From: an uncultured Pelagibacteraceae bacterium
GTDB lineage: Bacteria > Pseudomonadota > Alphaproteobacteria > Pelagibacterales > Pelagibacteraceae
Length of the DNA stretch: 64,000 nt
Direction: 5' to 3'
Assembly (NCBI GenBank): GCA_902576765.1
Contig: CACGWH010000003.1
Coordinates: forward strand, 1 to 64,000
The translations under genes and the position numbers were made by a program. Below are positions 1-8,455 of the stretch, piece by piece; the first letter of the stretch is position 1; each line of letters begins with the position of its first letter. The notes beneath the pieces are model-generated. The model worked only from the letters and a program-made list of their open reading frames with translations, had not been told where the DNA came from and made no database searches.

Positions 1-1214
1 AAAAAAGAATAAAAAAATTAAATTTATCTAGAAGAAATTTTTTAACTGGAACTGCTACATTAGCTGGAATAGCTGCAACAGCGTCTGTCGTTCCAATTAC
101 AATAGCTAATGCAAATCACACAAAAGGTGAAAAAGGTTTACCAGATTTTATTAGTTGGAAAGATAGAGATGCATTAATAGTTCATTCTGACAAAGGTATT
201 GAAACTCACAGAAGTGCTATTGGAGAAAGTCTTATCACTCCAAACAGAAATATTTATATTAGAAATAATATGCCAACTATGACTGATGAACAAATTGGTA
301 ATAGAATGGATTGGAAAGTTTCAATAGAAGGTGTGAAAAATCCAAAAACTTTCACAATAGCTCAACTTCAAAAATTAGGCCACGAAACAATGGCTACAAT
401 TTTGCAATGTTCAGGAAATGGAAGGGGATTTTTCAAACATAAGCCAAGAGGCTCGCAATGGAAAACAGGTGCAGCTGCATGTGTTCTTTGGACAGGAGTA
501 CCAATGAAAACAGTTGTTGAAGCCTGTGGTGGAATTAATGGTGATGCAGTTTATATGACATCAGCAGGTGTCGACCATGTTCCTACAGGTCTAGACCCTA
601 AAAAAGCAATGATTGAAAGGTCTGTGCCCAAAAAAGTTTTTAAAGATGCTATGCTTGCTTGGGAAATGAATGGTGTTCCATTACCAAATGCACATGGTGG
701 ACCATTAAGAATGGTAACTCCTGGATATTTTGGAATTAATAACGTGAAGCATCTTGGTAAAGTAGCTTTTACAACAAGCGAGTCTTCTGTAAAGTATATG
801 AAGAAAAGTTATAGAATTTCTCCAATTGGAAAAAAAGGATCTCAATATCCATCTTGTTGGGAAATGCCGGTAAAATCTTGGATAACAAGACCAACTGATG
901 AAACTGGGACTGTGAAAGCTGGAAAAGTTCAAATAGTAGGTGTTGCTATGGGCGGAACTAAAAAAGTAAGAAGTGTCAAGGTATCAGTCGATGGCGGAAG
1001 TAGCTGGAAAAAAGCGAAATTTATTGGACCAAACCTTGGTAAGTTTGCTTGGAGACAGTTTGTTCTAGAGACAACTTTGAGCTCTGGAACATATAATATC
1101 GCAAGTTTAGCTTCTAATGGTTCTGATAAACAACCAGAATTGAGAATGGAAAACAGAAGAGGCTATGCTCACAATGGTTGGAAAGATCATAGCGTAAATA
1201 TTACTGTAGTATAA
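1..1214 (+). CDS. Sulfite dehydrogenase, molybdopterin subunit (SorA/SoxC-like), 5' partial
   Basis: Oxidises sulfite to sulfate in the periplasm using molybdopterin and passes electrons to a c-type cytochrome. The frame is open from base 3, well upstream of the first ATG at 270, and that upstream part reads as a twin-arginine signal (SRRNFLTG followed by an Ala-rich hydrophobic stretch). The real start therefore lies just left of the window and 403 residues are visible, close to family length. The Oxidored_molyb domain contains the Mo-ligand cysteine in QCSGNGRG; a Mo-co dimerisation domain follows from about base 880. The cytochrome gene starts 27 bases downstream, which fits a SorAB pair. 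The enzyme would detoxify sulfite released by the sulfonate genes at 27768-36319. The family is clear; SorA versus SoxC subtype is not decided. Confidence 0.9.
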   Translation, partial: KRIKKLNLSRRNFLTGTATLAGIAATASVVPITIANANHTKGEKGLPDFISWKDRDALIVHSDKGIETHRSAIGESLITPNRNIYIRNNMPTMTDEQIGNRMDWKVSIEGVKNPKTFTIAQLQKLGHETMATILQCSGNGRGFFKHKPRGSQWKTGAAACVLWTGVPMKTVVEACGGINGDAVYMTSAGVDHVPTGLDPKKAMIERSVPKKVFKDAMLAWEMNGVPLPNAHGGPLRMVTPGYFGINNVKHLGKVAFTTSESSVKYMKKSYRISPIGKKGSQYPSCWEMPVKSWITRPTDETGTVKAGKVQIVGVAMGGTKKVRSVKVSVDGGSSWKKAKFIGPNLGKFAWRQFVLETTLSSGTYNIASLASNGSDKQPELRMENRRGYAHNGWKDHSVNITVV

Positions 1215-1241
1215 AATTATAAAAAGTTTTAGAATTCATTA

Positions 1242-1568
1242 ATGAAAATTTTAAAGTTTTTATTAATTGTATTTTTCTTATCACTATTCAGTAATTTCAA
1301 ATCATTTTCTGATGAAGCAATGATGAAAAAAGGTTTGGAGATATTTAATGAAACAGCCGCTTGTGCAGCTTGTCATGTTTTAAAAGCAGCAGGGTCTGAA
1401 GGAAATATTGGACCAAACTTAGATACAGTTACAATGACAGTAGAGTCGGTTACAGAAATGGTTACTTATGGGCTTGGAGTAATGCCTGCTTTTGGCGAAG
1501 ATGAAATTTTAACTAAAGAAGAAATAGATATTGTTTCAAAATACGTAGTTAGTGTCGCAAATAAATAA
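1242..1568 (+). CDS. Small c-type cytochrome, sulfite dehydrogenase electron acceptor
   Basis: A 108-residue exported monoheme cytochrome c. A hydrophobic Sec signal peptide covers about residues 1-23; the heme-binding motif is CAACH near residue 41, and the methionine of GVMPAFG near residue 82 is the likely axial ligand. Length and placement match the small cytochrome subunit (SorB-like) of bacterial sulfite dehydrogenases. It follows the molybdenum subunit by 27 bases on the same strand, so co-transcription is likely, and a strong hairpin with a T-run ends the unit. Partner assignment is by context. Confidence 0.85.
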   Translation: MKILKFLLIVFFLSLFSNFKSFSDEAMMKKGLEIFNETAACAACHVLKAAGSEGNIGPNLDTVTMTVESVTEMVTYGLGVMPAFGEDEILTKEEIDIVSKYVVSVANK

Positions 1569-1573
1569 AAATA

Positions 1574-1606
1574 TTTTAACTCCCAGCTAATAGCTGGAAG
1601 TTAAAA
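1574..1606. terminator. Bidirectional hairpin terminator between converging genes
   Basis: Near-perfect stem: TTTTAACT and CCAGCT on the left pair with AGCTGG and AGTTAAAA on the right around a 3-base loop, with one C/A mismatch. A-runs and T-runs flank both sides, so it can end the cytochrome transcript on the plus strand and the GYD-domain gene transcript on the minus strand. Confidence 0.85.
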
Positions 1607-1614
1607 AAAATTTT

Positions 1615-1932
1615 TTATTGTCCTGGTGCTTTGTAACCAATTTTACTTGCTTTTGCTGTAGCTTTACCAAAATCAATAGCCTCTAACATTGTTAAGTTTT
1701 CAACTGCACCAGAAGCTTCAACAACTAATTTAATAGCAGCAAAATCATCAAAGCTTGGTACATCTGTAACAACTATGAAGTCAAAAGATCCTCTTACAAT
1801 ATCCATGCTGTGCATTTTTCCACCCATGGCTTCAGTAAGTTGTTTAACAACAGCTTTTCTATCACTTGCTGGATCTTTAAGAAATCCTTGAAAAGCTTTT
1901 GCAGTATAATTTCCCATTATATATGCTTTCAT
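1615..1932 (-). CDS. GYD-domain protein
   Basis: A 105-residue cytoplasmic protein that resembles the GYD family of small alpha/beta proteins (segments GSFDFIVVTDVPSF and a Gly/Ala-rich helix before it). The family's biochemical function is not established. No signal peptide or membrane segment is seen. The start is supported by an unusually strong Shine-Dalgarno (GGAGGGG) about 7 bases before the ATG. It stands alone on the minus strand, converging on the sulfite dehydrogenase pair, with its own spacer to the downstream transporter genes. Family assignment is fairly good; function unknown. Confidence 0.7.
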   Translation of the reverse strand: MKAYIMGNYTAKAFQGFLKDPASDRKAVVKQLTEAMGGKMHSMDIVRGSFDFIVVTDVPSFDDFAAIKLVVEASGAVENLTMLEAIDFGKATAKASKIGYKAPGQ

Positions 1933-2020
1933 AATTAACCCCTCCTTTTTTAAAAAAAATTATAACAAATTTAATTGTGACGAGATATGTATTTTGGGAA
2001 TTCCTAGTATGATTAATAAA

Positions 2021-2815
2021 TTAATTACTAGCAATTCTATCCATTTCTTTTAATTCAACTTCTAGTTTATTTAATTCTTCACCGCCAGCCATCATACTTA
2101 GAAGTTTTTCTCTTGAAATATCATCTTTTTTAAATGTACCCATGCTTCTACCTCTATTTAAAACTGTAAAACTATTTCCAACTGGATAGGCATGATGAAC
2201 ATTATGTGTAATCAATATTACAGCTAAACCTTGAGAGGCTGCTTTAACTATATATTTTAAAACCATAGAGGCTTGATGAACTCCTAGTGCAGAAGTTGGT
2301 TCATCTAAAACTAAAACTTTTGCGCCAAAATATATTGCTCTTGAAATTGCCAAGCATTGTCTTTCACCGCCAGACATTGTCCCAACTGCTTGAGAAGGAT
2401 CTCTAACATCAATACCAATTTGACCCATTCTTTCTGCAGCAATTTTATTAGCTTTTTCAATATCAAATGTTCTAAAGAATGGTAAACCTTTTTGAGGCTC
2501 TCTTCCCATAAAAAAATTTCTAGTAACACTCATCAATGAAACTAAAGCTAAATCTTGATAAACTGTACCTATACCGATATCCAATGCGTCTCTTGGTGAG
2601 TCAAAAATAATTTTTTTATCTTCAAAAATAATCTCACCTTCATCAGGTTTATGAACACCAGCTAATGTTTTGATTAGAGTTGATTTTCCAGCACCATTAT
2701 CTCCTAAAAGACACATGATTTCTCCTTTTTTCAATTTCATAGTAACGTCTTTTAAAGCGATTACTTTTCCAAAAAATTTACTGATATTATTAAATTGGAC
2801 TAAATACTCAGACAT
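2021..2815 (-). CDS. Sugar ABC transporter ATP-binding protein (single ABC domain, FrcA type)
   Basis: Energises import through the permease encoded just upstream. The 264 residues contain Walker A (GDNGAGKST, about residues 37-45), the signature MSGGERQ and Walker B ([11 protein letters not shown]). It has one ABC domain, unlike the roughly 500-residue tandem-domain RbsA proteins, and so resembles FrcA-type ATPases paired with RbsC-type permeases. Its ATG overlaps the permease stop by one base (TAATG), indicating translational coupling. The transporter sits next to inositol catabolic genes, so inositol or a related sugar/cyclitol is the likely substrate; this is inferred from context. Confidence 0.88.
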   Translation of the reverse strand: MSEYLVQFNNISKFFGKVIALKDVTMKLKKGEIMCLLGDNGAGKSTLIKTLAGVHKPDEGEIIFEDKKIIFDSPRDALDIGIGTVYQDLALVSLMSVTRNFFMGREPQKGLPFFRTFDIEKANKIAAERMGQIGIDVRDPSQAVGTMSGGERQCLAISRAIYFGAKVLVLDEPTSALGVHQASMVLKYIVKAASQGLAVILITHNVHHAYPVGNSFTVLNRGRSMGTFKKDDISREKLLSMMAGGEELNKLEVELKEMDRIASN

Positions 2816-3942
2816 TATTTAGTCTCCGTAACTTTTTTTCTTATATAATTGTTAAATACAACAGCAATTAACATCATTGCTCCTAAAAATACTTTAAACC
2901 AATCTGTATCTACATCAGTATAAAATATACCCATAGAAACTGTACCAAAAATTATTGCTCCTAATGCAGCTCCTATCGCTGACCCATATCCTCCGGTTAA
3001 TAAACATCCACCTACCACTGCAGCAGCTATTGCTTCTAATTCTTTTAATGTCCCCCTCATAGTGTCGGCAGAGCCGGCATCTAAAACCTGAATACACGCA
3101 AATATAGTTGAAGCAACTGCAGTTCCTATAAATAAACTTATTTTAACTCTTCCAACAGGCACACCAACATTTGTTGCACCTACTTTGTCTCCGCCTGAAG
3201 CAAAGATCCAATTTCCATATCTTGTTTTCATAAGTATCCAAGTTGCAAATAAAGTTAAAGCTATAAACCATATTACCGATGGTGGGATGCCAGTTGCTAA
3301 AGGAGTTCCATCAGTTCTTAATTCAATTAGCTTCATTGATCCAAGCCAGGTGAAGAGCCATTGAAAAGTATCAGTGGCAAATATCCATGCTATTGGATCA
3401 TCTTCAATTAATACTCGTAATCCTGGGACTTGAGTTCTACCTGTTATCAATCTTGTAATTGCTAAAGTAGCACCTCTTAAGATAAACAACATTGCAAGCG
3501 TAACTATAAAAGATGGAAGTCCAGACTTTACAACCATTATTCCATTAAAATATCCAATTAACACTGCCATCGCAAAAGCAAAAATAATACTAGTCCACAA
3601 TGGCCAACCCCAATAAATTGCTGGAATAGCTATACATATCCCAGCGAACCCAATCATAGATCCTATTGAAAGATCAAATTCTCCTCCAATCATTAACATA
3701 GCAGCTGCAATCGCAATGATACCTAAGTTTGCTGACACATCTAAAAAATTTAGTGTACCATAAGCACTAAACATTCCTGTGTCACCAGCAACTATTCCAA
3801 AAAATATAAATACTAATATTGCTCCACCTAAAGCTCCAAGCTCAGGTCTATTCAATAATACTCTTAGCGGAGAAATTTTTTTAAGTCTTTCATCTTTTCC
3901 AGTTTCTTTCTTAGATTCGATACTTTGAGATTTTACAGACAT
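2815..3942 (-). CDS. Sugar ABC transporter permease (RbsC family)
   Basis: Membrane channel subunit of the CUT2-type importer. It has 375 residues, a charged cytoplasmic N-terminus of about 35 residues, then many hydrophobic helices, with the family-typical segment [11 protein letters not shown] near residue 87 and AIAAAVVGG with a following glycine-rich stretch near residue 305. It is downstream of the binding-protein gene on the minus strand, separated from it by a terminator-like hairpin, and overlaps the ATPase gene by one base. Gene order is binding protein, hairpin, permease, ATPase. Confidence 0.88.
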   Translation of the reverse strand: MSVKSQSIESKKETGKDERLKKISPLRVLLNRPELGALGGAILVFIFFGIVAGDTGMFSAYGTLNFLDVSANLGIIAIAAAMLMIGGEFDLSIGSMIGFAGICIAIPAIYWGWPLWTSIIFAFAMAVLIGYFNGIMVVKSGLPSFIVTLAMLFILRGATLAITRLITGRTQVPGLRVLIEDDPIAWIFATDTFQWLFTWLGSMKLIELRTDGTPLATGIPPSVIWFIALTLFATWILMKTRYGNWIFASGGDKVGATNVGVPVGRVKISLFIGTAVASTIFACIQVLDAGSADTMRGTLKELEAIAAAVVGGCLLTGGYGSAIGAALGAIIFGTVSMGIFYTDVDTDWFKVFLGAMMLIAVVFNNYIRKKVTETK

Positions 3943-3973
3943 AAAAAACTATAATTTAAAAAACGCCAAAAAA

Positions 3974-4004
3974 AAAGGCCTGACTGATATTCAGTCAGGC
4001 CTTT
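3974..4004 (-). terminator. Strong hairpin with T-run after the binding-protein gene
   Basis: GGCCTGACTGA and TCAGTCAGGCC form a perfect 11-bp stem (14 bp with the flanking A:T pairs) around a 3-base loop. Read on the minus strand it is followed by about nine T's. It lies 10 bases after the binding-protein stop and before the permease, so it should terminate most transcripts or protect the binding-protein mRNA. Confidence 0.85.
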
Positions 4005-4014
4005 AAATTATTTT

Positions 4015-4938
4015 TTATCTATAACCTTGAGCTGCCCACTTTATAACTTTAGACGCATTGTCAGGAGTTACAAATCCAGGTCCAGTCATTACCACACCAG
4101 CTGGCATTGTTCCCCATCTCATGTATTGTCCAAAGATAGCAATAGGTAGGTAACCTTGTAGGTATTGTTGTTGGTCAATTAAAAACTCTACTTTTCCTGC
4201 AGCAGCAGCTTTTAACATATTTGGAGACATATCAAATGTTCCAAGTCTTACTTTACCAACTTTTCCAGAAGCCTCTAAAGCTTTTAGAGCTGCTTCACCA
4301 GATAAACCAGCACCTAAAGTTAAGATAGTGTCATATCCACCACCTAATTTCGCAGCAACAGCTTTTTGAATTTCTGTTGGGTCATTTGATGTACCTAAAA
4401 TATCTACTGATCCACCAAATCCTTTTTTGAAACCTGCACATCTTCTATCTAGTGCAACGTTACCAACTTCATGGTTAACACATAATGCTTTTTTTCCACC
4501 GGCAGCTTTCATTTTTTGTCCACCACCTACACCAGCTTCAAACTCAGTTTGACCAACATGAGCACTTATTCCTAAAGATGCATAGTCATCAGAACCAGAG
4601 TTCATTGAAATAACTGGAATACCAGCAGCAATTGCAGCTTTAACAGATTTTCCTAAAGCAGCAGCATCTGGTAATGTAATCACGATACCTTTCGGTTTTT
4701 GTGATACAGCATTGTCAATTAGTTTTGCCATTTCCACCATGTCAAAAGTAGCAGGTGCAGTATATTTACAAGATACTCCCATATCTTTACATCCAGCATC
4801 TACTCCGTTTTTAGCAACTGACCAAAAAGGGTCATTAGCTTGACCGTGAGAAACTACAATTATATCTACAGCTAAAGCAGACACAGACATCATAGCCCAT
4901 GCAACTAAAGCTAAAATAAAGTTTTTAATTGTTTTCAT
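4015..4938 (-). CDS. Periplasmic sugar/cyclitol-binding protein of ABC transporter
   Basis: A 307-residue binding protein of the LacI/RbsB-like family (Peripla_BP_4). A Sec signal peptide is visible at residues 1-23, ending SALA. Family features include the start of the mature domain (VDIIVVSHGQANDPFW), the IVITLPDAAALG segment and GISAHVGQTEFEAG. It is the first gene of its transporter operon, preceded by AAAGGGGAA as Shine-Dalgarno. Substrate is inferred from the adjacent iolG and iolE genes to be inositol or a related polyol or sugar; the binding-pocket residues do not settle this by eye. Confidence 0.87.
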   Translation of the reverse strand: MKTIKNFILALVAWAMMSVSALAVDIIVVSHGQANDPFWSVAKNGVDAGCKDMGVSCKYTAPATFDMVEMAKLIDNAVSQKPKGIVITLPDAAALGKSVKAAIAAGIPVISMNSGSDDYASLGISAHVGQTEFEAGVGGGQKMKAAGGKKALCVNHEVGNVALDRRCAGFKKGFGGSVDILGTSNDPTEIQKAVAAKLGGGYDTILTLGAGLSGEAALKALEASGKVGKVRLGTFDMSPNMLKAAAAGKVEFLIDQQQYLQGYLPIAIFGQYMRWGTMPAGVVMTGPGFVTPDNASKVIKWAAQGYR

Positions 4939-4975
4939 TATTCCCCTTTAATTAAAGTTAACTTTTAAAAACAAA

Positions 4976-5004
4976 ATCTAATCAAAATATTATTTGGTTG
5001 TAAA
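4976..5004 (-). promoter_or_regulatory. Candidate sigma-70 promoter for the sugar-binding protein gene
   Basis: On the minus strand TTTACA (5004-4999) and TTAGAT (4981-4976) are separated by 17 bases, about 40 bases upstream of the ATG at 4938. This would give the binding protein its own promoter, independent of the broken iolG upstream. It is a consensus match by eye in AT-rich DNA, so confidence is limited. Confidence 0.4.
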
Positions 5005-5039
5005 GATGATAGGTTGTGTTCTAGTGTTAGTTGATTCAA

Positions 5040-5411
5040 TTAGAAAGTAAGTTTTTCAAACTTTTTAGAACCGAGAGATTTTTTCGCAGCATTTGCCATT
5101 ATTAAAGCACGTCTACCTTCCTCAAATTCTGCAAGTGGGCGAATATTTTTATTAATAAATTTTGAAAAATCATTCAATTGTTTTTTATATGCATCTTTAT
5201 ATCTCTCAATAAAAAAATTTAGCAAAGGAGATTTGTTTGAAGTTGAATTTGATGAATAAAATGATGTTTCGTTCTCTCTTATGTTTTCAGATATGATCAT
5301 TCCTTTAGATCCAAATATTTCAACACGTTGATCATATCCAAAACTACAATGCCTTGAGTTTGTAATTATGCACTGAACACCATTTTTAGATTGAATCATA
5401 CACGATGCCAA
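5040..5411 (-). pseudogene. iolG: Inositol 2-dehydrogenase (IolG-like), C-terminal fragment after a frameshift
   Basis: Continuation of the interrupted iolG. The segment RHCSFGYDQRVEIFGSKGM corresponds to the conserved stretch of IolG proteins that follows the catalytic domain core, and the tail AEFEEGRRALIMANAAKKS is also typical. It overlaps the upstream fragment by 16 bases in a different frame. The only possible start at 5411 is a TTG lacking a Shine-Dalgarno sequence, and a stop codon lies four codons before it, so independent translation is unlikely. The two pieces together account for a complete family member. Confidence 0.8.
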
Positions 5412-6040
5412 CTCAAGTCTCTAATTTTATCAAATCTTTTATCTGAGATGTTGCTACCTGATGCAATTAATTTTGAGGGTTCATCTTTTCCAAGATAGAA
5501 ACGCACTAAATCAAAATCATGTATCATCATATCTCTAAATATTCCACCTGACTCTTTTAAATATTTAATTGAAGGTGGTGCAGGATCTCTACTTGTAATT
5601 ATAATTTTTTCTAATTTTCCAATCTTACCATTCAATAATTGTTTTCTAAGGTTGTTATGACCTGGATCGTATCTTCTATTGAAACCAAGCTGAATTTTTG
5701 GATTTAAGTTTTTAATTTTTTTTTTACATGCATTTATTTTTTTTATGCTTAAATCTAATGGTTTTTCACAAAAGATTATTTTTTTATTTTTAACTCCCTC
5801 TAAAATAAATTTAATATGAGTATTTGTTGTTGATGCTATAAAGATAGCCCTAATTTTTTTATCTTTAAATATTATATTTGGATTATCAACACTCTCTGCT
5901 TTGAGTATTTTTGAATATTTGTTTGTCAAATTTTTATCAATGTCATAAACATATTTTAGATTAAAATCTTTATTACGCATCAAATTCTTACCATGCATAA
6001 TACCAATTCTTCCAAGACCAAATAAAGCTATATCAATCAT
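5396..6040 (-). pseudogene. iolG: Inositol 2-dehydrogenase (IolG-like), N-terminal fragment before a frameshift
   Basis: Encodes the NAD-binding Rossmann half of a Gfo/Idh/MocA enzyme that would oxidise myo-inositol to scyllo-inosose. Visible features are GLGRIGIMHG at residues 8-17, the EKPLDL motif near residue 92, and the catalytic-region segment GGIFRDMMIHDFD. The frame stops after SWHRV, while the missing C-terminal half continues in another frame from about base 5411. The whole interval 5040-6040 is 1001 bases; restoring one base near 5415-5420 gives a normal-length protein of about 333 residues. This is either a real inactivating mutation or a sequence error. It starts 43 bases from the divergent iolE. 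Confidence 0.8.
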
Positions 6041-6083
6041 TTAAAATTTGTATTAAAAGATATTTTAACTAAAAATAATTATT

Positions 6084-6986
6084 ATGTCAGTAAAATTAGG
6101 AGTAGCACCAATTGCATGGAGTAACGATGACATGCCAGAATTAGGTGGTGACACATCATTAGAACAATGTTTAGATGAAGCGAGTCAAGCAGGGTACATT
6201 GGAATTGAGTCTGGTGGAAAATTTCCAAAAAAATCATCAGAATTACTTCCAAAATTAAGTCAGTTTAATCTTCAACTTTGCTCAGGTTGGTATGGAGCAA
6301 ATTTAAGAAAAAATACAGTAGAGGAAGAAAAAAAACTAATCCAAGAACAATTAAAATTGTTTAAAGAGTGTAATTCACCCTGCATAGTGTTTGCAGAAGT
6401 ATCAGGATCAATTCAAGGAGATCCTAATCGAAAATTATCAACAAGACCTCAAATGGAAAAAGATGAATGGGACGGATTTTGCAATAAAATTTCAGAAATG
6501 GGAAAATATCTTGAAGATCAAGGAATGCCATTAGCATATCATCATCACATGGGCACCATTATTGAGACACAAAGAGATACAGAAAGACTTTTAGATAATA
6601 CACATGATAGCGTTAAATTAACTCTGGATACAGGTCATATGCTCTTTGCAAAAGGGGACTCTAAATCAATATTAGAGAATTATAATGAGAGACTTTTTCA
6701 TGTTCATTGTAAAGATATAAGAAAAGATGTTCTTGAAAAATCTTTAAAAGAAAATTTGAGTTTTAGAGCAGCTTTTCTTGAAGGTGCATTTACTGTTCCA
6801 GGTGATGGTTGTATCGATTACGAACCATTATTTGAAGTTTTAAAAAAGAATAATTATTCAGGTTGGTTGGTAGTAGAAGCTGAACAAGATCCAGCAAAAG
6901 CTAATCCATTTGAGTATGCAAAGATAGGTTATAAATATTTAACTGAGACTTTGAGTAAATCTAAAATTGAAGTTTTCAAAAATTAA
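6084..6986 (+). CDS. iolE: Inosose dehydratase (IolE-like), xylose-isomerase-like TIM barrel
   Basis: Predicted to dehydrate 2-keto-myo-inositol to 3D-(3,5/4)-trihydroxycyclohexane-1,2-dione, the substrate of IolD encoded at 10754. The 300 residues form an AP-endonuclease-2/xylose-isomerase-like barrel. IolE-typical segments are GVAPIAWSNDD at the N-terminus, YHHHMGTIIE, LTLDTGHM, FHVHCKD and the C-terminal GWLVVEAEQDP; the His, Glu and Asp residues in these are the likely metal ligands. It is divergent from iolG with a 43-base gap. Its stop codon directly abuts the stop of the converging pilin-like gene with no base between. Confidence 0.88.
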   Translation: MSVKLGVAPIAWSNDDMPELGGDTSLEQCLDEASQAGYIGIESGGKFPKKSSELLPKLSQFNLQLCSGWYGANLRKNTVEEEKKLIQEQLKLFKECNSPCIVFAEVSGSIQGDPNRKLSTRPQMEKDEWDGFCNKISEMGKYLEDQGMPLAYHHHMGTIIETQRDTERLLDNTHDSVKLTLDTGHMLFAKGDSKSILENYNERLFHVHCKDIRKDVLEKSLKENLSFRAAFLEGAFTVPGDGCIDYEPLFEVLKKNNYSGWLVVEAEQDPAKANPFEYAKIGYKYLTETLSKSKIEVFKN

Positions 6987-7487
6987 TTATCTATAAAGCG
7001 AAGTTAATTCGTTGTTACCTGCTGCAACACATGGGGATTTAAAACATGTTCCCACAACCCATTCAGAACCAGGTTCAGATAAAAAATTTGATGACATAAC
7101 AAAAATTACTCCCATCTCTACTGATTGTCCTGCTTTTCCTTCAGCTTTAATTCTTGGATCTGGATCAGTTTTTACTTTTGAGTCTGTTGAAAAAGGATTT
7201 TCAATATTTAAATTATTATTTATATAGTTTACTATTTTTGATGAAATCCATTCTTCATTGCAGGCATCACCCCAAATAGTTTTCTTATCCTCATCATTAT
7301 TTCCACAATTATTTATTTCGCCATTTATAAAATCTACAACTTTTTGATGATTTTCTTTTACCAGATTTGCTTTTGCCTCAACCGCAGGTCTGGTACTTGC
7401 TGTCCATATAAGCATTCCAACAACATAGATGACTGACATAGTTACTAAAGCTTCCAAAAGACCAAAATTTTTAAAATTTATTCGCAT
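6987..7487 (-). CDS. Type IV pilin/pseudopilin-like protein, function unknown
   Basis: A 166-residue protein with a short basic leader (about 7 residues) followed by one hydrophobic helix and a soluble C-terminal domain with four cysteines. The N-terminus fits a prepilin pattern: Phe8 then GLLE places a glutamate at position +5 and a 17-residue hydrophobic stretch follows. The residue before the predicted cut is Asn instead of the usual Gly, so processing by a prepilin peptidase is uncertain. It starts two bases after the stop of the hydroxyacid dehydrogenase and is the last gene of that operon. No other pilus gene is in the window. I do not recognise a specific family beyond this. Confidence 0.6.
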   Translation of the reverse strand: MRINFKNFGLLEALVTMSVIYVVGMLIWTASTRPAVEAKANLVKENHQKVVDFINGEINNCGNNDEDKKTIWGDACNEEWISSKIVNYINNNLNIENPFSTDSKVKTDPDPRIKAEGKAGQSVEMGVIFVMSSNFLSEPGSEWVVGTCFKSPCVAAGNNELTSLYR

Positions 7488-7489
7488 AG

Positions 7490-8452
7490 TTAAAGTTTAA
7501 TTATTTTAGATTTGTCTAATTTTTTTTCAAAAAAATCAATAATATTTTGTATTGTTTCTTTTCCCATTCTTATCATACATTCTTCAGTGAATGCTGCAGT
7601 GTGAGGACTTAAAAAAACTTTATCATTTTTAAGTAATGGGTTATCAGACTTAGGTGGTTCTGTCTCAAATACATCTAAACCTGCACCAAAGATTAGATTT
7701 TCTCTTAATGCTTTATCTAAATCAACTTCATTAATAATTCCACCTCTAGCTGCATTAACAACAATACAATTTGTTTTCATAGATCTTAAAAGATCATAGT
7801 TTACAATATTTTTTGTCTCATCGTTAAGAGGCATATGTAAAGAGATAGCATCCATCTCTTTAACTGCTTCTTTTAAATCATTTACTTTTTTTCCACCCAA
7901 AGATTTTATTTTTTCATCATTTATATAAGGGTCATAAACATAAACATTCATTTCAAAACCCAAACATCTTTTTATCAATGCTTGTCCAATTCTACCAAAA
8001 CCAGCAATTAAAATATTTTTTCCCCAGAGTTCAATTGTTTTTGGTAATTTATTTCTGTCATTAAATTTTCCTAATTTTACTGATTGATCGTACATATCTT
8101 TTCTTTTTGAAATATTTAAAAGCATAAACATCACATGTTCTGCTACCGCAACAGCATTAGCAGTTGCTGTTATAGTTAAGGTTGCTCCAATTTCCTTTGT
8201 GCTTTTAAGATCAATATTATCGTAACCAACGCCGTGTCTTGAAATAACCTGAAGTTTTTTAGCAGAGCTAATTATTTCATTAGGTAATTTTGCTGTTCTT
8301 ATTGAGATTGCATCGCAATCAACTATTTTCTGTTTCAAGTCCTCATTAATTTCATCAAAGATCTCAAATTCATAACTGGAATTACCTTTGAGCAAATTTA
8401 TACCTTCTTGATGAATGTTTTGAATTACAAGAATTTTCTTTTTTTCTGGCAC
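7490..8452 (-). CDS. D-isomer-specific 2-hydroxyacid dehydrogenase
   Basis: NAD-dependent oxidation or reduction of a 2-hydroxy/2-keto acid in the cytoplasm. The 320 residues show the D-2-hydroxyacid dehydrogenase layout: split catalytic domain around a central NAD-binding domain with GFGRIG near residue 151, followed by the catalytic trio Arg in NAARGG, Glu in VFETEP and His in SPHTAAF. It resembles SerA-type phosphoglycerate dehydrogenases but lacks an ACT domain. It sits 3 bases after the HpcH/HpaI aldolase gene, suggesting that it acts on an aldolase product such as a hydroxypyruvate- or tartronate-type acid; the exact substrate is not visible. Confidence 0.82.
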   Translation of the reverse strand: MPEKKKILVIQNIHQEGINLLKGNSSYEFEIFDEINEDLKQKIVDCDAISIRTAKLPNEIISSAKKLQVISRHGVGYDNIDLKSTKEIGATLTITATANAVAVAEHVMFMLLNISKRKDMYDQSVKLGKFNDRNKLPKTIELWGKNILIAGFGRIGQALIKRCLGFEMNVYVYDPYINDEKIKSLGGKKVNDLKEAVKEMDAISLHMPLNDETKNIVNYDLLRSMKTNCIVVNAARGGIINEVDLDKALRENLIFGAGLDVFETEPPKSDNPLLKNDKVFLSPHTAAFTEECMIRMGKETIQNIIDFFEKKLDKSKIIKL

Positions 8453-8455
8453 TTT

